Assembly (NCBI RefSeq): GCF_000722705.1 | Contig: NZ_JPFW01000007.1 | Span: forward strand, 186,001 to 250,000 | Origin: Streptococcus mitis | GTDB taxonomy: Bacteria > Bacillota > Bacilli > Lactobacillales > Streptococcaceae | Direction: 5' to 3' | Length of the DNA stretch: 64,000 bases | In this document: piece by piece, positions 23,455 through 35,749 of the stretch | How the letters are laid out: the number at the start of each line of letters is the position of its first letter | How positions within the stretch are numbered: the first letter of the stretch is position 1 | Notes under the pieces: model-generated | The model's input: the letters and a program-made list of their open reading frames with translations, nothing else | The model's database searches: none | What the model was told of the DNA's origin: nothing | Position numbers and translations under genes: made by a program

Positions 23455-25905
23455 ATGGAAACGATTGGTAATCGCTATGTTGTGGTGGATTTAGAGGCAA
23501 CTAGCACAGGTAGTAAGGCTAAAATTATTCAAGTGGGAATTGTTGTGATTGAGGATGGGAAAATCGTCGATCGCTATACGACGGATGTCAATCCACATGA
23601 ACCTTTGGATGCCCATATTAAAGAACTGACAGGATTGACAGACCAACGTCTGGCGCAAGCACCTGATTTTTCGCAAGTTGCAAGAAAAATCTTTGACTTG
23701 GTGGGGAATGGTATTTTTGTAGCCCATAATGTTCAGTTTGATGCCAATCTCTTGGCGGAAAATTTATTTTTCGAAGGATATGAGCTAAGAAATCCTCGTG
23801 TTGACACGGTCGAATTGGCCCAAGTCTTTTTCCCGGAGCTGGAAAAATATAGTTTACCGATTTTGTGTCGAGAATTAGGAATTCCTCTAAAACATGCCCA
23901 CACAGCCCTTTCAGATGCCCAAGCTACCGCGGAATTACTCTTATTTTTACGAGAAAAGATGGCCCAACTTCCTAAAGGTCTCTTGGAACGCTTGCTGGAA
24001 ATGGCTGATTCCCTCCTATATGAGTCTTACCTGGTTATTGAGGAAATTTATAGAAATCAATCTATCCTGACTTCTCCAGACTTGGTCCAAGTTCAAGGAC
24101 TGTATTTCAAGAAAACTGCATCTCCTCTGGAGACACGAAAACTATCTCAAGATTTTTCTAAAAATATTTCTCTATTGAACCTTGAAATAAGGGAGGAGCA
24201 AGAACGTTTTGCTAAAGAGGTTGGTTTGCTATTGAAGGATGAGCCTGTATCATTAATTCAAGCACCAACTGGGATTGGGAAAACTTATGGCTATCTCTTA
24301 CCTGCTTTGTCCCAAGTAAAAGAGCGTCAGATTGTCCTTAGCGTTCCGACAAAGATTCTTCAAAATCAAATCATGGAAGAAGAGGGTAAACGTCTTAAAG
24401 AGGTGTTCCATACAGATATCCATTCTTTAAAGGGTCCACAAAATTACCTGAAGTTGGATGCCTTTTATCGTTCCTTGCAGGAAAATGATGAAAATCGCTT
24501 ATTTAGACGCTTTAAAATGCAACTCTTGGTTTGGTTGACAGAGACAGAAACAGGAGATCTGGATGAAATTGGGCAACTCTACCGTTACCAACATTTTCTA
24601 ACAGACCTTCGTCATGATGGGAATTTATCATCCCAGAGCTTATTTGTGACGGAAGATTTCTGGAAACGTAGTCAAGAAAGGGCACAAACCTGCAAGCTTT
24701 TAGTGACCAATCATGCCTATCTTGTAACCAGACTTGAAGATAATCCTGAATTTGTCAGAGACCGTTTATTGATTATTGATGAAGTTCAAAAGATTTTGTT
24801 AGCTCTAGAAAATCTGCTTCAACAGACCTACGATATCCAGTCTATTATTGCTTTAGTTGATAAGGCTTTAGTAGAAGAAGAAAACAGGGTCCAGCAACGA
24901 ATACTAGAAAGTATTCGCTTTGAGTGTCTCTACTTGATAGACCAATTTCAGTCTGGAAAATCTCGGAAAAATATCTTGGATTCTCTTGCCAATCTCCACC
25001 AGTATTTTTCAGAATTAGAGGTAGAAGGCTTTGAGGAATTGGTTCGCTATTTTACGGCTGAAGGTGATTACTGGCTTGAAGCCACTGAAACGAGTCAGAA
25101 GAAAATTCAGATTTCTTCTACAAAATCAGGTCGTATTCTTCTATCTTCTTTAGTGCCTGATTCATGTCAAGTCTTGGGAGTATCGGCCACTCTTGAGATT
25201 AGTCAGAGGGTTTCTTTGGCAGACCTTTTAGGTTACCCTGAAGCCAAATTTGTCAAGATTGAAGCTCACAAAAAACAGGATCAAGAAGTGGTCTTGGTCA
25301 AAGATTTCCCTCTAGTAACAGAAACCTCCTTAGAAGTTTACGCCAAAGAGGTAGCTGATTTGCTGATGGATGTTCAAGATTTCCAACAACCGATTTTGGT
25401 TCTCTTTACTGCTAAAGACATGCTTCTAGCAGTATCGGATTTACTTCCAGTTAGCCATCTGGCCCAGTATAAAAATGGGGATGTTCATCAACTGAAGAAA
25501 CGCTTTGAAAAAGGTGAACAACAAATTCTGCTTGGTGCCGCAAGTTTCTGGGAAGGAGTCGATTTTTCAAGTCATCCTTTTGTGATTCAAGTTGTACCAA
25601 GACTTCCTTTCCAAAATCCCCAAGAGCCCTTGACGAAAAAGATCAATCAGGAACTAATTCAAGAAGGGAAAAATGCCTTTTATGATTATCAATTGCCAAT
25701 GGCTATTATTCGTTTAAAACAGGCTTTGGGAAGAAGCACGAGACGCGAATACCAACGTTCCTTAACCCTCATTCTGGATAGGAGAATTGTCGGAAAACGA
25801 TACGGCAAGCAAATTGTGACTTCTCTAGCAAAAGAAGCGATCGTTACAACGATTGCTCAATCTGAAGTTAATGAGGCTATTGATAGATTTTTAAATGAAC
25901 TTTGA
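23455..25905 (+). CDS. dinG: DinG-like helicase fused to a DnaQ-type exonuclease
   Basis: An 816-residue two-domain enzyme. Residues 1-170 form a DEDDh 3'-5' exonuclease (VVDLEATSTGSKAKIIQVG, FVAHNVQFDANLL, LKHAHTALSDAQATAELL). From about residue 245 comes an XPD/DinG-class superfamily 2 helicase with Walker A APTGIGKTYGY, motif II IIDEVQK, SATLEI and the C-terminal arginine motif QALGRSTRRE. The cysteines of an iron-sulfur cluster are not evident, as in other Firmicute DinG proteins. It acts in DNA repair or R-loop processing. rodA follows 36 bp downstream. Confidence 0.93.
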   Translation: METIGNRYVVVDLEATSTGSKAKIIQVGIVVIEDGKIVDRYTTDVNPHEPLDAHIKELTGLTDQRLAQAPDFSQVARKIFDLVGNGIFVAHNVQFDANLLAENLFFEGYELRNPRVDTVELAQVFFPELEKYSLPILCRELGIPLKHAHTALSDAQATAELLLFLREKMAQLPKGLLERLLEMADSLLYESYLVIEEIYRNQSILTSPDLVQVQGLYFKKTASPLETRKLSQDFSKNISLLNLEIREEQERFAKEVGLLLKDEPVSLIQAPTGIGKTYGYLLPALSQVKERQIVLSVPTKILQNQIMEEEGKRLKEVFHTDIHSLKGPQNYLKLDAFYRSLQENDENRLFRRFKMQLLVWLTETETGDLDEIGQLYRYQHFLTDLRHDGNLSSQSLFVTEDFWKRSQERAQTCKLLVTNHAYLVTRLEDNPEFVRDRLLIIDEVQKILLALENLLQQTYDIQSIIALVDKALVEEENRVQQRILESIRFECLYLIDQFQSGKSRKNILDSLANLHQYFSELEVEGFEELVRYFTAEGDYWLEATETSQKKIQISSTKSGRILLSSLVPDSCQVLGVSATLEISQRVSLADLLGYPEAKFVKIEAHKKQDQEVVLVKDFPLVTETSLEVYAKEVADLLMDVQDFQQPILVLFTAKDMLLAVSDLLPVSHLAQYKNGDVHQLKKRFEKGEQQILLGAASFWEGVDFSSHPFVIQVVPRLPFQNPQEPLTKKINQELIQEGKNAFYDYQLPMAIIRLKQALGRSTRREYQRSLTLILDRRIVGKRYGKQIVTSLAKEAIVTTIAQSEVNEAIDRFLNEL

Positions 25906-25941
25906 TAAATAGTATAGTATGAAAGTATAAGGTTAGTAAAT

Positions 25942-27165
25942 ATGAAACGTTCTCTCGACTCTAGAGTCGATTATAGTTTGCTCCTGCCAGTATTTTTTCT
26001 ACTGGTTATCGGTGTGGTGGCTATTTATATAGCTGTTAGTCATGATTATCCAAACAATATTCTGCCCATTTTAGGGCAGCAGGTCGCCTGGATTGCCTTG
26101 GGGCTTGTGATTGGTTTTATCGTCATGCTCTTTAATACTGAGTTTCTTTGGAAAGTGACCCCCTTTCTGTATATTTTAGGCTTGGGACTCATGGTTCTGC
26201 CGATTGTCTTTTATAATCCGAGCTTAGTTGCATCCACGGGTGCTAAAAACTGGATTTCAGTAAATGGTGTTACCTTGTTCCAGCCGTCAGAATTTATGAA
26301 GATATCTTATATCCTCATGTTGGCCCGTGTCATTGTCCAATTTACCAAAAAACATAAGGAATGGAGACGCACAGTTCCGCTGGACTTCTTGTTGATTTTC
26401 TGGATGATTCTCTTTACCATTCCAGTCCTAGTTCTTTTGGCACTTCAGAGTGACTTGGGGACGGCTTTGGTTTTTGTGGCCATCTTCTCAGGAATCGTCT
26501 TGCTATCAGGAGTTTCTTGGAAAATTATTATTCCAGTATTTGTGACTGCTGTAACAGGAATTGCTGGTTTTCTAGCCATTTTTATCAGTAAGGACGGTCG
26601 TGCATTTCTCCATCAACTGGGGATGCCGACCTACCAAATCAATCGTATCTTGGCTTGGCTCAATCCATTTGACTTTGCCCAAACAACTACTTATCAACAG
26701 GCTCAAGGACAAATTGCCATTGGAAGTGGTGGCTTATTTGGTCAAGGGTTTAATGCTTCGAATCTGCTTATTCCAGTTCGTGAGTCGGATATGATTTTCA
26801 CGGTTATTGCAGAAGATTTTGGCTTTATTGGCTCAGTCCTTGTTATCGCTCTTTACCTCATGCTCATTTACCGTATGTTGAAGATTACTCTCAAATCAAA
26901 TAACCAGTTCTATACCTATATTTCCACAGGTTTGATTATGATGTTACTCTTCCACATCTTTGAGAATATTGGCGCTGTGACGGGCTTGCTTCCTTTGACT
27001 GGGATTCCTTTGCCTTTCATTTCACAAGGGGGATCGGCTATTATTAGTAATTTGATCGGTGTTGGCTTGCTTTTATCGATGAGTTACCAGACTAATCTAG
27101 CTGAAGAAAAGAGTGGAAAAGTCCCATTCAAGCGGAAAAAGGTTGTATTAAAACGAATCAAATAA
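25942..27165 (+). CDS. rodA: SEDS peptidoglycan glycosyltransferase RodA
   Basis: A 407-residue polytopic protein with about ten membrane helices. The SEDS-family landmarks are present: GAKNWISVNG with FQPSEFMKISYI, LLALQSDLGTALVF (the catalytic aspartate region), and near the C-terminus GLLPLTGIPLPFISQGGSA. RodA polymerises peptidoglycan for lateral or peripheral growth together with a class B PBP. The strongly basic C-terminus (FKRKKVVLKRIK) is cytoplasmic. The next gene starts 10 bases after its stop. Confidence 0.94.
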   Translation: MKRSLDSRVDYSLLLPVFFLLVIGVVAIYIAVSHDYPNNILPILGQQVAWIALGLVIGFIVMLFNTEFLWKVTPFLYILGLGLMVLPIVFYNPSLVASTGAKNWISVNGVTLFQPSEFMKISYILMLARVIVQFTKKHKEWRRTVPLDFLLIFWMILFTIPVLVLLALQSDLGTALVFVAIFSGIVLLSGVSWKIIIPVFVTAVTGIAGFLAIFISKDGRAFLHQLGMPTYQINRILAWLNPFDFAQTTTYQQAQGQIAIGSGGLFGQGFNASNLLIPVRESDMIFTVIAEDFGFIGSVLVIALYLMLIYRMLKITLKSNNQFYTYISTGLIMMLLFHIFENIGAVTGLLPLTGIPLPFISQGGSAIISNLIGVGLLLSMSYQTNLAEEKSGKVPFKRKKVVLKRIK

Positions 27166-27175
27166 GGAGAAAATC

Positions 27176-27730
27176 ATGGTGAAAGTAGCCGTTATGTTAG
27201 CTCAGGGCTTTGAAGAAATTGAAGCTTTGACAGTTGTAGATGTCTTGCGTCGAGCAAATATCACTTGTGATATGGTAGGATTTGAGGAGCAAGTGACAGG
27301 TTCGCACGCAATCCAAGTCAGAGCAGATCGTGTATTTGATGGTGATTTATCAGACTATGACATGATTGTACTTCCTGGGGGCATGCCTGGTTCTGCACAT
27401 TTGCGTGACAATCAGGCTTTAATTCAAGAATTGCAAAGCTTCGAGCAAGAAGGGAAGAGACTGGCAGCCATTTGTGCAGCACCAATTGCCCTCAATCAAG
27501 CAGGAGTATTGAAAAATAAGAAGTACACTTGTTATGACGGTGTTCAAGAGCAAATCCTTGATGGGCAATACGTCAAGGAAACAGTAGTGGTAGATGGTCA
27601 TTTGACAACCAGTCGGGGCCCTTCAACAGCCCTTGCCTTTGCCTACGAGTTAGTGGATCAATTAGGGGGAGACGCAGAGAGTTTACGAATTGGAATGCTA
27701 TATCGAGATGTCTTTGGTAAAAATCAATAA
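27176..27730 (+). CDS. DJ-1/PfpI family protein
   Basis: A 184-residue single-domain protein. It begins VKVAVMLAQGFEEIEALTVV, has the nucleophile elbow AAICAAPIAL with the reactive cysteine near residue 101, and HLTTSRGPSTALAF near the end. This is the DJ-1 pattern (glutamate near residue 15 next to the cysteine). Members act in glyoxal detoxification or as redox-linked chaperones; older names such as ThiJ are misleading. It is co-transcribed with rodA. The exact activity is unknown. Confidence 0.92.
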   Translation: MVKVAVMLAQGFEEIEALTVVDVLRRANITCDMVGFEEQVTGSHAIQVRADRVFDGDLSDYDMIVLPGGMPGSAHLRDNQALIQELQSFEQEGKRLAAICAAPIALNQAGVLKNKKYTCYDGVQEQILDGQYVKETVVVDGHLTTSRGPSTALAFAYELVDQLGGDAESLRIGMLYRDVFGKNQ

Positions 27731-27757
27731 AACGGGAGTCAACCTCTCGTTTTTTTA
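27730..27757 (+). terminator. Terminator after the DJ-1 gene
   Basis: AAACGGGAG, a loop and CTCTCGTTTTTTT immediately follow the stop codon. Confidence 0.75.
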
Positions 27758-27800
27758 CTTGGAAAAAATCTAGGAAATCATCGCTTTTTTCATAAAAAAA

Positions 27801-27809
27801 TGGTATAAT
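27801..27809 (+). promoter_or_regulatory. Extended -10 of the HAD gene, 7 bp from its ATG
   Basis: TGGTATAAT (27801-27809) overlaps an upstream ATG at 27808 and precedes the ATG at 27817. The message probably begins at that second ATG, ruling out the earlier start. Confidence 0.6.
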
Positions 27810-27816
27810 GAGGGGT

Positions 27817-30341
<2,525 letters not shown>

Positions 30342-30378
30342 AAAAAGGGGAGAAGTAGTTCCCTTGGTCTAAAAAATA

Positions 30379-30387
30379 TGATATAAT
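30379..30387 (+). promoter_or_regulatory. Extended -10 promoter of ezrA
   Basis: TGATATAAT fits TGnTATAAT and lies 36 bp before the ezrA ATG. It shows that the frame start at 30396 coincides with the transcript start rather than being the real start codon. Confidence 0.55.
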
Positions 30388-30422
30388 CATTACGATTGTT
30401 TCAAGTAAAAAAGGAGTTTAAT

Positions 30423-32150
30423 ATGTCTGCTAGACTAGTAATTTATCTAATCATTGCAATCGCAGTTTTATTGATCGTTGCATATGCTATCGCAATCTAC
30501 GTACGAAAACGCAATGAAAGTAAATTAGCAATTTTAGAAGAGAAAAAAGAAGAGCTGTATAATCTTCCAGTTAATGATGAGGTTGAAGCTGTAAAAAACA
30601 TGCACTTGATTGGACAAAGTCAGGTGACTTTCCGTGAGTGGAATCAAAAATGGGTTGACCTATCTCTTAATTCTTTTGCCGATATCGAAAATAATCTTTT
30701 CGAGGCAGAAGGTTATAACAACTCATTCCGTTTTTTCAAAGCTAGTCATCAAATTGATCAAATCGAGAGTCAAATTACCTTGATTGAAGAAGATATTGCA
30801 TCAATTCGCAATGCCTTGGCAGATTTGGAGAAACAAGAGTCTAAAAATAGTGGACGTGTTCTTCATACCTTGGACTTGTTTGAAGAGTTACAACACCGAG
30901 TTGCTGATCATTCTGAAGAATATGGACAAGGTTTGTCTGAAATCGAAAAACAATTGGAAAATATCCAATCAGAGTTTTCTCAGTTTGTAACTTTAAACTC
31001 GTCTGGTGACCCAGTAGAAGCTGCTGTGATTTTGGATAATGCTGAAAATCATATCTTGGCTTTGACACATATTGTTGATCGTATACCAGCAGTTGTAACA
31101 ACATTATCTAAAGAGCTACCAGATCAGTTAGAAGATTTGGAGAATGGTTACCGTAAGCTTTTAGATGCTAACTATCATTTTGCTGAGACGGATATTGAAG
31201 CTCGTTTCCAATTGCTTCATGAAGCTCTTAAGAAAAATCACGAGAATATTGCGCAATTAGAATTGGATAATGCTGAGTACGAAAATACTCAAATCCAAGA
31301 AGAGATTAATGCACTTTATGATATTTTTACACGAGAAATTGCTGCTCAGAAAGTTGTAGACGGTTTAGTAGCAACACTTCCTACTTATCTTCAACACATG
31401 AAAGATAGTAACGCTGTTTTAGTCGAAGATATTAAACGATTAAGTAAGAGTTATCTATTTTCTGAAACAGATGTTAGTCATGTTCATAGATTGCAAACTG
31501 AATTAGACTCTTTGGAAGAATCTGTATTAGAATTAACTTCTGAACAAGAGGAACATTCTGAGCCATATTCATTGCTTGAAGAACGTTTGGAAAACTTACA
31601 AGCAACTTTGAAAGAGATTGAGGATGAACAAGTTGAACTTAGTCAACGTCTTGCTCAGATTGAAAAAGATGATATCAATGCTCGCCAAAAGGCAAATGTT
31701 TATGTTAATCGTCTTCATACAATTAAGAGATATATGGAGAAACGCAATCTTCCAGGTATTCCTCAGAATTTCTTACAGTTATTCTTTACAGCAAGTAACC
31801 ATACAGAAGAGTTAATGGCTGAACTAGAAGAATCTCAGGTTAATATCGAAGTTGTAAACCGTATGCTTGAGATTACAACAAATCATATGGAAGCACTTGA
31901 AGATGAAACTTATAATATTGTTAAATATGCAACTTTGACTGAACAATTACTACAGTATTCGAATCGTTACCGCTCATTTGATGAACGAATTCAGGAAGCC
32001 TTTAATGACTCATTAGAAATCTTTGAAAAAGATTTTGATTACCATGCTTCATTTGATAAGATTTCGCAAGCTTTGGAAGTTGCAGAACCTGGTGTAACCA
32101 ACCGTTTCGTTACTTCATATGAAAAGACACGTGAGACAATTCGTTTCTAA
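30423..32150 (+). CDS. ezrA: Septation ring formation regulator EzrA
   Basis: The ATG at 30423, behind AAAAAAGGAG, gives 575 residues, the usual streptococcal length. A single N-terminal membrane helix (LVIYLIIAIAVLLIVAYAIA) is followed by about 540 residues of predicted coiled coil arranged as spectrin-like repeats, rich in Glu, Leu and Gln with few glycines. EzrA binds FtsZ, links it to cell-wall synthesis, and limits Z-ring formation to midcell. It is a single-gene unit between gyrB and a strong terminator. Confidence 0.96.
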   Translation: MSARLVIYLIIAIAVLLIVAYAIAIYVRKRNESKLAILEEKKEELYNLPVNDEVEAVKNMHLIGQSQVTFREWNQKWVDLSLNSFADIENNLFEAEGYNNSFRFFKASHQIDQIESQITLIEEDIASIRNALADLEKQESKNSGRVLHTLDLFEELQHRVADHSEEYGQGLSEIEKQLENIQSEFSQFVTLNSSGDPVEAAVILDNAENHILALTHIVDRIPAVVTTLSKELPDQLEDLENGYRKLLDANYHFAETDIEARFQLLHEALKKNHENIAQLELDNAEYENTQIQEEINALYDIFTREIAAQKVVDGLVATLPTYLQHMKDSNAVLVEDIKRLSKSYLFSETDVSHVHRLQTELDSLEESVLELTSEQEEHSEPYSLLEERLENLQATLKEIEDEQVELSQRLAQIEKDDINARQKANVYVNRLHTIKRYMEKRNLPGIPQNFLQLFFTASNHTEELMAELEESQVNIEVVNRMLEITTNHMEALEDETYNIVKYATLTEQLLQYSNRYRSFDERIQEAFNDSLEIFEKDFDYHASFDKISQALEVAEPGVTNRFVTSYEKTRETIRF

Positions 32151-32156
32151 CATAAT

Positions 32157-32200
32157 AAAAAAGATTTGGTTTTGTGAGAAGCAGAACCAAATCTTTTTTA
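32157..32200 (+). terminator. Terminator after ezrA
   Basis: AAAAAAGATTTGGTT pairs with AACCAAATCTTTTTT, one of the strongest hairpins in the window. Confidence 0.9.
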
Positions 32201-32320
32201 TTGTCTATAAAATCTTCTATGATAAAATCTCAAGATAAAAAATTGGAGACGATTTAAAAAGCAAGTCAGAACCTATGTTTGGCTTATTAGGTTCAATAGC
32301 TTTCTAATCTCTCCAAAATG

Positions 32321-32620
32321 TTATTTGGTTGGAATCGAAATCCCAATTAATTTTTCTGAGTAGAGTGTCTTGATATTGGCTTCATCAATAGAGTCCTTAT
32401 CAATTTTACGTTTCAAGAAAAATTCTTGAATGGCTTCGATTTCAGGTTCGCGAATAGCGCGGTGTTTGTTTGAGATGAGGATTTCATAGTGAAGCGGAGC
32501 TTGGGTAAAAATAACATCTGTATTACCTGCAGAATAAACCTCAACAAGGGTTGCATCTGTACTTTCTAGCTGGCTTTTTACAAGTTGCGAGTGTGAGTTT
32601 GTCGTATTGATAAGCTTCAT
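32321..32620 (-). CDS. Conserved hypothetical protein (DUF1827-like)
   Basis: A 99-residue soluble protein beginning MKLINTTNSHSQLVKSQLES, with no signal peptide or membrane segment. The middle (VYSAGNTDVIFTQAPLHYEI) alternates hydrophobic strands, and the C-terminal third is helical and charged (EIEAIQEFFLKRKIDKDSID). I recall this as the small DUF1827 family of lactic acid bacteria. GGAGGAAATG precedes the start. Function unknown. It may be co-transcribed with the upstream Nudix gene (58-bp gap). Confidence 0.75.
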   Translation of the reverse strand: MKLINTTNSHSQLVKSQLESTDATLVEVYSAGNTDVIFTQAPLHYEILISNKHRAIREPEIEAIQEFFLKRKIDKDSIDEANIKTLYSEKLIGISIPTK

Positions 32621-32678
32621 AACATTTCCTCCGATTTTCTAATTCTATTATAGCACTTTTTAAATAAAGTAGCTTGAT

Positions 32679-33131
32679 TTAGTCAATCTTATGCTGTTTT
32701 TTCCAAGATTGGATTGCCCATTTATGGCTACCACGTTTGAGGTTTTCAATAGCCTCGTCAATAGGGAACCAGGAAATATGATTAAAGTCTTCTAGTGGTT
32801 TTTGTACTTCTTTGAAAGAAGTCGCTTCATAGAGGTAGGCAGGATTGTAGTAGTAGGTATCACGGTGACGAGAGTAAAAATATTCGTCAGCTTGTCCGTA
32901 ATAGGTACCAATTTCAGCAGTGAATCCAAGCTCTTCAATCAATTCACGTTTTAGGGCCTCCTGATGATTTTCACCTGCTTCAATTTCGCCACCTGGTAAG
33001 AACCAAGCGCCATTAGGCGCTTGAACAAGAACAATTTGTTTTTGTTCATCGTCTGGAATAACTGCATACACTCCATAGCGTGCAATATAGTCTATATTTG
33101 CTTTTTTTTCTCCAAAAGTTGGGTTTGACAT
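32679..33131 (-). CDS. Nudix hydrolase (MutT-like)
   Basis: The ATG at 33131 (MSNPTFGEKKANIDYIARYG) with GAGG upstream gives 150 residues; the longer frame to 33194 has no ribosome site. The Nudix box is exact: GGEIEAGENHQEALKRELIE followed by ELGF, near residues 56-78. WFLPGGEIEAGE is the classic MutT-type entry. A HisSerTrpPhePro segment (HISWFP) ends the domain. The likely role is hydrolysis of a nucleotide or sugar-nucleotide; the substrate is unknown. Confidence 0.92.
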   Translation of the reverse strand: MSNPTFGEKKANIDYIARYGVYAVIPDDEQKQIVLVQAPNGAWFLPGGEIEAGENHQEALKRELIEELGFTAEIGTYYGQADEYFYSRHRDTYYYNPAYLYEATSFKEVQKPLEDFNHISWFPIDEAIENLKRGSHKWAIQSWKKQHKID

Positions 33132-33213
33132 TGCATTTTCCTCATTATCTATTATCTTTATTATTATCTTAATGGACAAAGGCCTAGCTGTCAAGAATTT
33201 ATAGTTATTTTAG

Positions 33214-33252
33214 TAAAAAGGGGCAGAAAATTTTCATTTTCTACTCCTTTTT
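33214..33252 (-). terminator. Terminator after clpE
   Basis: On the minus strand AAAAAAGGAGTAGAAAATG pairs with CATTTTCTGCCCCTTTTT-type sequence just downstream of the clpE stop at 33261. Confidence 0.75.
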
Positions 33253-33260
33253 TATAGGAT

Positions 33261-35519
33261 TTATACTTCTTTTTCAGAAGATTTTACTTCAGCTTTTTTG
33301 GCAGATTTAATCTGAATCTTGCCCTTGCTGGTCATCACTGCCTTGAGGTCTTTCTCGCTTGGGTTTTCAAGGTAGTAGTCAGTGATTGCGTCTTCAATAT
33401 AGTCTTGAATAGTACGACGAAGTGGGCGTGCCCCCATTTTTGGATCATAGCCGAGGTCAACCAATTTTTCCTTAACCTTGTCAGTTACATCCAAATGAAT
33501 GTTGTTGCTGGAAAGGCGTTTATTAACATCAGCTAGCATGAGCTCGACGATTTGAAGGAGATTGTCCTTGCTGAGAGCCTTGAACTCAATAATAGCATCA
33601 AAACGGTTCATGAACTCTGGGCTAAAGAAGTTGCCGAGTTCACCGAGAACAGAGTTGGTACGTCCTTCGCGAGCTGCCCCAAAACCAACGCTGGCTTCAG
33701 CCTTACCTGTACCTGCATTTGAGGTCATGATAATAATGGCGTCCTTGAAGCTAACGGTACGTCCTTGTCCATCTGTCAAACGTCCATCGTCCAAGACTTG
33801 AAGGAACATATGCATGACATCTGGATGGGCTTTTTCCACTTCATCCAAGAGGATAAGTGAGTAGGGATTACGGCGGACTTTTTCAGTTAATTGCCCAGCT
33901 TCATCATAGCCAACATAACCTGGAGGGGCGCCGACCAACTTAGCCACACTGTGTTTTTCCATGTATTCACTCATATCAAAGCGAATCATGCTGTCAGCAG
34001 AACCAAAAAGTTCAATGGCTAGTTGTTTGGAAAGTTCTGTCTTACCGACACCGGTTGGCCCAACGAAGAGGAAGCTTCCGATGGGGCGATTAGGAGTCCC
34101 AAGTCCGACACGATTACGGCGAATAGCCTTAGCAATCTTATCGACAGCATCGTCTTGCCCAATAACATGAGAGTTGAGGTCTTCAGCTAGATGGATGAGT
34201 TGAGATTGTTCTTTCTCTTTCAAATCCCCAACAGGGATATTGGTTTTCTGCTCGATAATGTATTCAATTGTTTTCTCACTGATGATAGGAGTGTCCTGGT
34301 CTGTGACCTTTTTCTTTTGCATTTCCCTATACTTGGCAATCTGGTCACGGAAGTAAGCAGCTTTTTCAAAATCTTCCTCTCGTGTAGCTTGAGATTTGAG
34401 ATTTTCAGCCTCAATCAAGCGCTGATCAATTACTTTAGGATCTACAAAATTCAAGGTCAAGTTCATCTTAGAACCCGCTTCATCTAGGAGGTCAATGGCC
34501 TTATCAGGTAAGAAGCGATCTTGGATGTAGCGATTAGAAAGAGTTGCAGCTGCTTCAATTGCAGCATCGGTATACTGAACGTGGTGGTAGTCTTCGTATT
34601 TCTTTTGAATCCCTTTGAGGATAATAATCGTTTCCTCCACAGTTGGTTCATCGACTTTAACAGGCTGCATACGACGCTCGAGAGCAGCATCCTTTTCAAT
34701 GATACGGTATTCATTGAGGGTAGTAGCACCGACCAGTTGCAGCTCCCCACGAGCAAGGGCTGGCTTGAGGATATTTCCAGCATCCATATTGCCATCGCCC
34801 GCAGAACCAGCACCGACAATTTCATGGATTTCATCGATAAAGAGGATGATGTCCTCACGTTTGCGAATTTCTTCCATGAGTTTTTGCATGCGTTCTTCAA
34901 ATTGTCCTCGGATCCCCGTTCCTTGAACCAAGCTAACCACATCCAAGCGGATGACTTGTTTACCTTGGAGTTTATGCGGAACATCTCCATCAACGATTTT
35001 CTGAGCTAGACCTTCGACAACGGCCGTTTTTCCGACACCTGGTTCACCGATAAGAACAGGATTATTCTTGGTTCTACGATTGAGAATTTCGATGACACGG
35101 ATAATCTCATCGTCGCGTCCAATAACAGGGTCTATATCTCCACGACGGGCAATCTCAGTTACGTTAATACCAAATTCTTCCAGCAGGCCTTTTTCTTGGC
35201 TTGGGGGCGGAGTTTGAGCAGGTCCACGATTTTGGGAACCATAACCGCCGTTTCCACCGTAACCTCCACCTGATTGGGTTGGGGGAATAGGAGGGGTATT
35301 GCTAGAAGGTCTGAAATTGTTTAGATCATTGAAGAAATCACCAAAGGGATCAAAGTCACGATTATTCAGATCCGTCATACCTTTAAAGAGGCTATTGTTA
35401 GGATCTGTTTTGATAATCTTATAGCAGTTTTGACAGAGGTCAATTTGTTTTTGTTTTCCATTGAGATTGGTATAAAGATGAATTGTTGAGTCGTTGATTT
35501 TACAGTTTTGACAAAGCAT
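33261..35519 (-). CDS. clpE: ATP-dependent Clp protease ATPase subunit ClpE
   Basis: A 752-residue Hsp100 protein. The N-terminal zinc finger has MLCQNCK and LCQNCYK (Cys-x2-Cys pairs), diagnostic of ClpE. A Gly/Pro/Asn-rich linker (about 70-110) precedes AAA module 1 (Walker [14 protein letters not shown]). A UVR-type coiled segment ([20 protein letters not shown]) precedes AAA module 2 ([12 protein letters not shown]). It unfolds damaged proteins for ClpP. Transcription is from a promoter with a full CtsR operator, so it is heat- and stress-induced. Confidence 0.97.
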   Translation of the reverse strand: MLCQNCKINDSTIHLYTNLNGKQKQIDLCQNCYKIIKTDPNNSLFKGMTDLNNRDFDPFGDFFNDLNNFRPSSNTPPIPPTQSGGGYGGNGGYGSQNRGPAQTPPPSQEKGLLEEFGINVTEIARRGDIDPVIGRDDEIIRVIEILNRRTKNNPVLIGEPGVGKTAVVEGLAQKIVDGDVPHKLQGKQVIRLDVVSLVQGTGIRGQFEERMQKLMEEIRKREDIILFIDEIHEIVGAGSAGDGNMDAGNILKPALARGELQLVGATTLNEYRIIEKDAALERRMQPVKVDEPTVEETIIILKGIQKKYEDYHHVQYTDAAIEAAATLSNRYIQDRFLPDKAIDLLDEAGSKMNLTLNFVDPKVIDQRLIEAENLKSQATREEDFEKAAYFRDQIAKYREMQKKKVTDQDTPIISEKTIEYIIEQKTNIPVGDLKEKEQSQLIHLAEDLNSHVIGQDDAVDKIAKAIRRNRVGLGTPNRPIGSFLFVGPTGVGKTELSKQLAIELFGSADSMIRFDMSEYMEKHSVAKLVGAPPGYVGYDEAGQLTEKVRRNPYSLILLDEVEKAHPDVMHMFLQVLDDGRLTDGQGRTVSFKDAIIIMTSNAGTGKAEASVGFGAAREGRTNSVLGELGNFFSPEFMNRFDAIIEFKALSKDNLLQIVELMLADVNKRLSSNNIHLDVTDKVKEKLVDLGYDPKMGARPLRRTIQDYIEDAITDYYLENPSEKDLKAVMTSKGKIQIKSAKKAEVKSSEKEV

Positions 35520-35559
35520 ACATCTACCTCATTTCTTTCTTTAGCCTGACCTGTTTAAA

Positions 35560-35617
35560 GGTCAAAAATAGTCAAAATTCTATACTCTCATTATAACAGG
35601 ATTGGGGTGTAAAGCAA
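35560..35617 (-). promoter_or_regulatory. clpE promoter and CtsR operator
   Basis: The plus-strand sequence GGTCAAAAATAGTCAAA (35560-35576) matches the CtsR consensus RGTCAAANANRGTCAAA at every position. On the minus strand the -35 is TTGCTT (35612-35617) and the -10 is TATAAT (35590-35595), 16 bp apart, placing the operator just past the start point. Control by the class III heat-shock repressor CtsR follows from the match. Confidence 0.9.
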
Positions 35618-35679
35618 GTAAAAAGATTGCAGCTTTGAGAAGTTGTTACAATGAAAATCTTTGTGGATTTGGACTATAA

Positions 35680-35713
35680 AAAAAATCCTATTTGTGAGAC
35701 AAAAAGGATTTTG
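35680..35713 (-). terminator. Terminator of the YkuJ-like gene
   Basis: On the minus strand AAAATCCT, an inner TTGT/ACAA pair and AGGATTTTTTTT form a hairpin about 40 bp after the stop at 35750. Confidence 0.7.
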
Positions 35714-35749
35714 GTTAGAGATGCAGGGGTAATCCCGGCTAGTTTTAGA

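Noticed and set aside
30345-30367. AAGGGGA/TTCCCTT hairpin after gyrB
   Set aside because: No T-run follows; too weak to call a terminator.
33562-34170. Rightward frames inside clpE
   Set aside because: They are antisense to a full-length conserved gene and have no family features.
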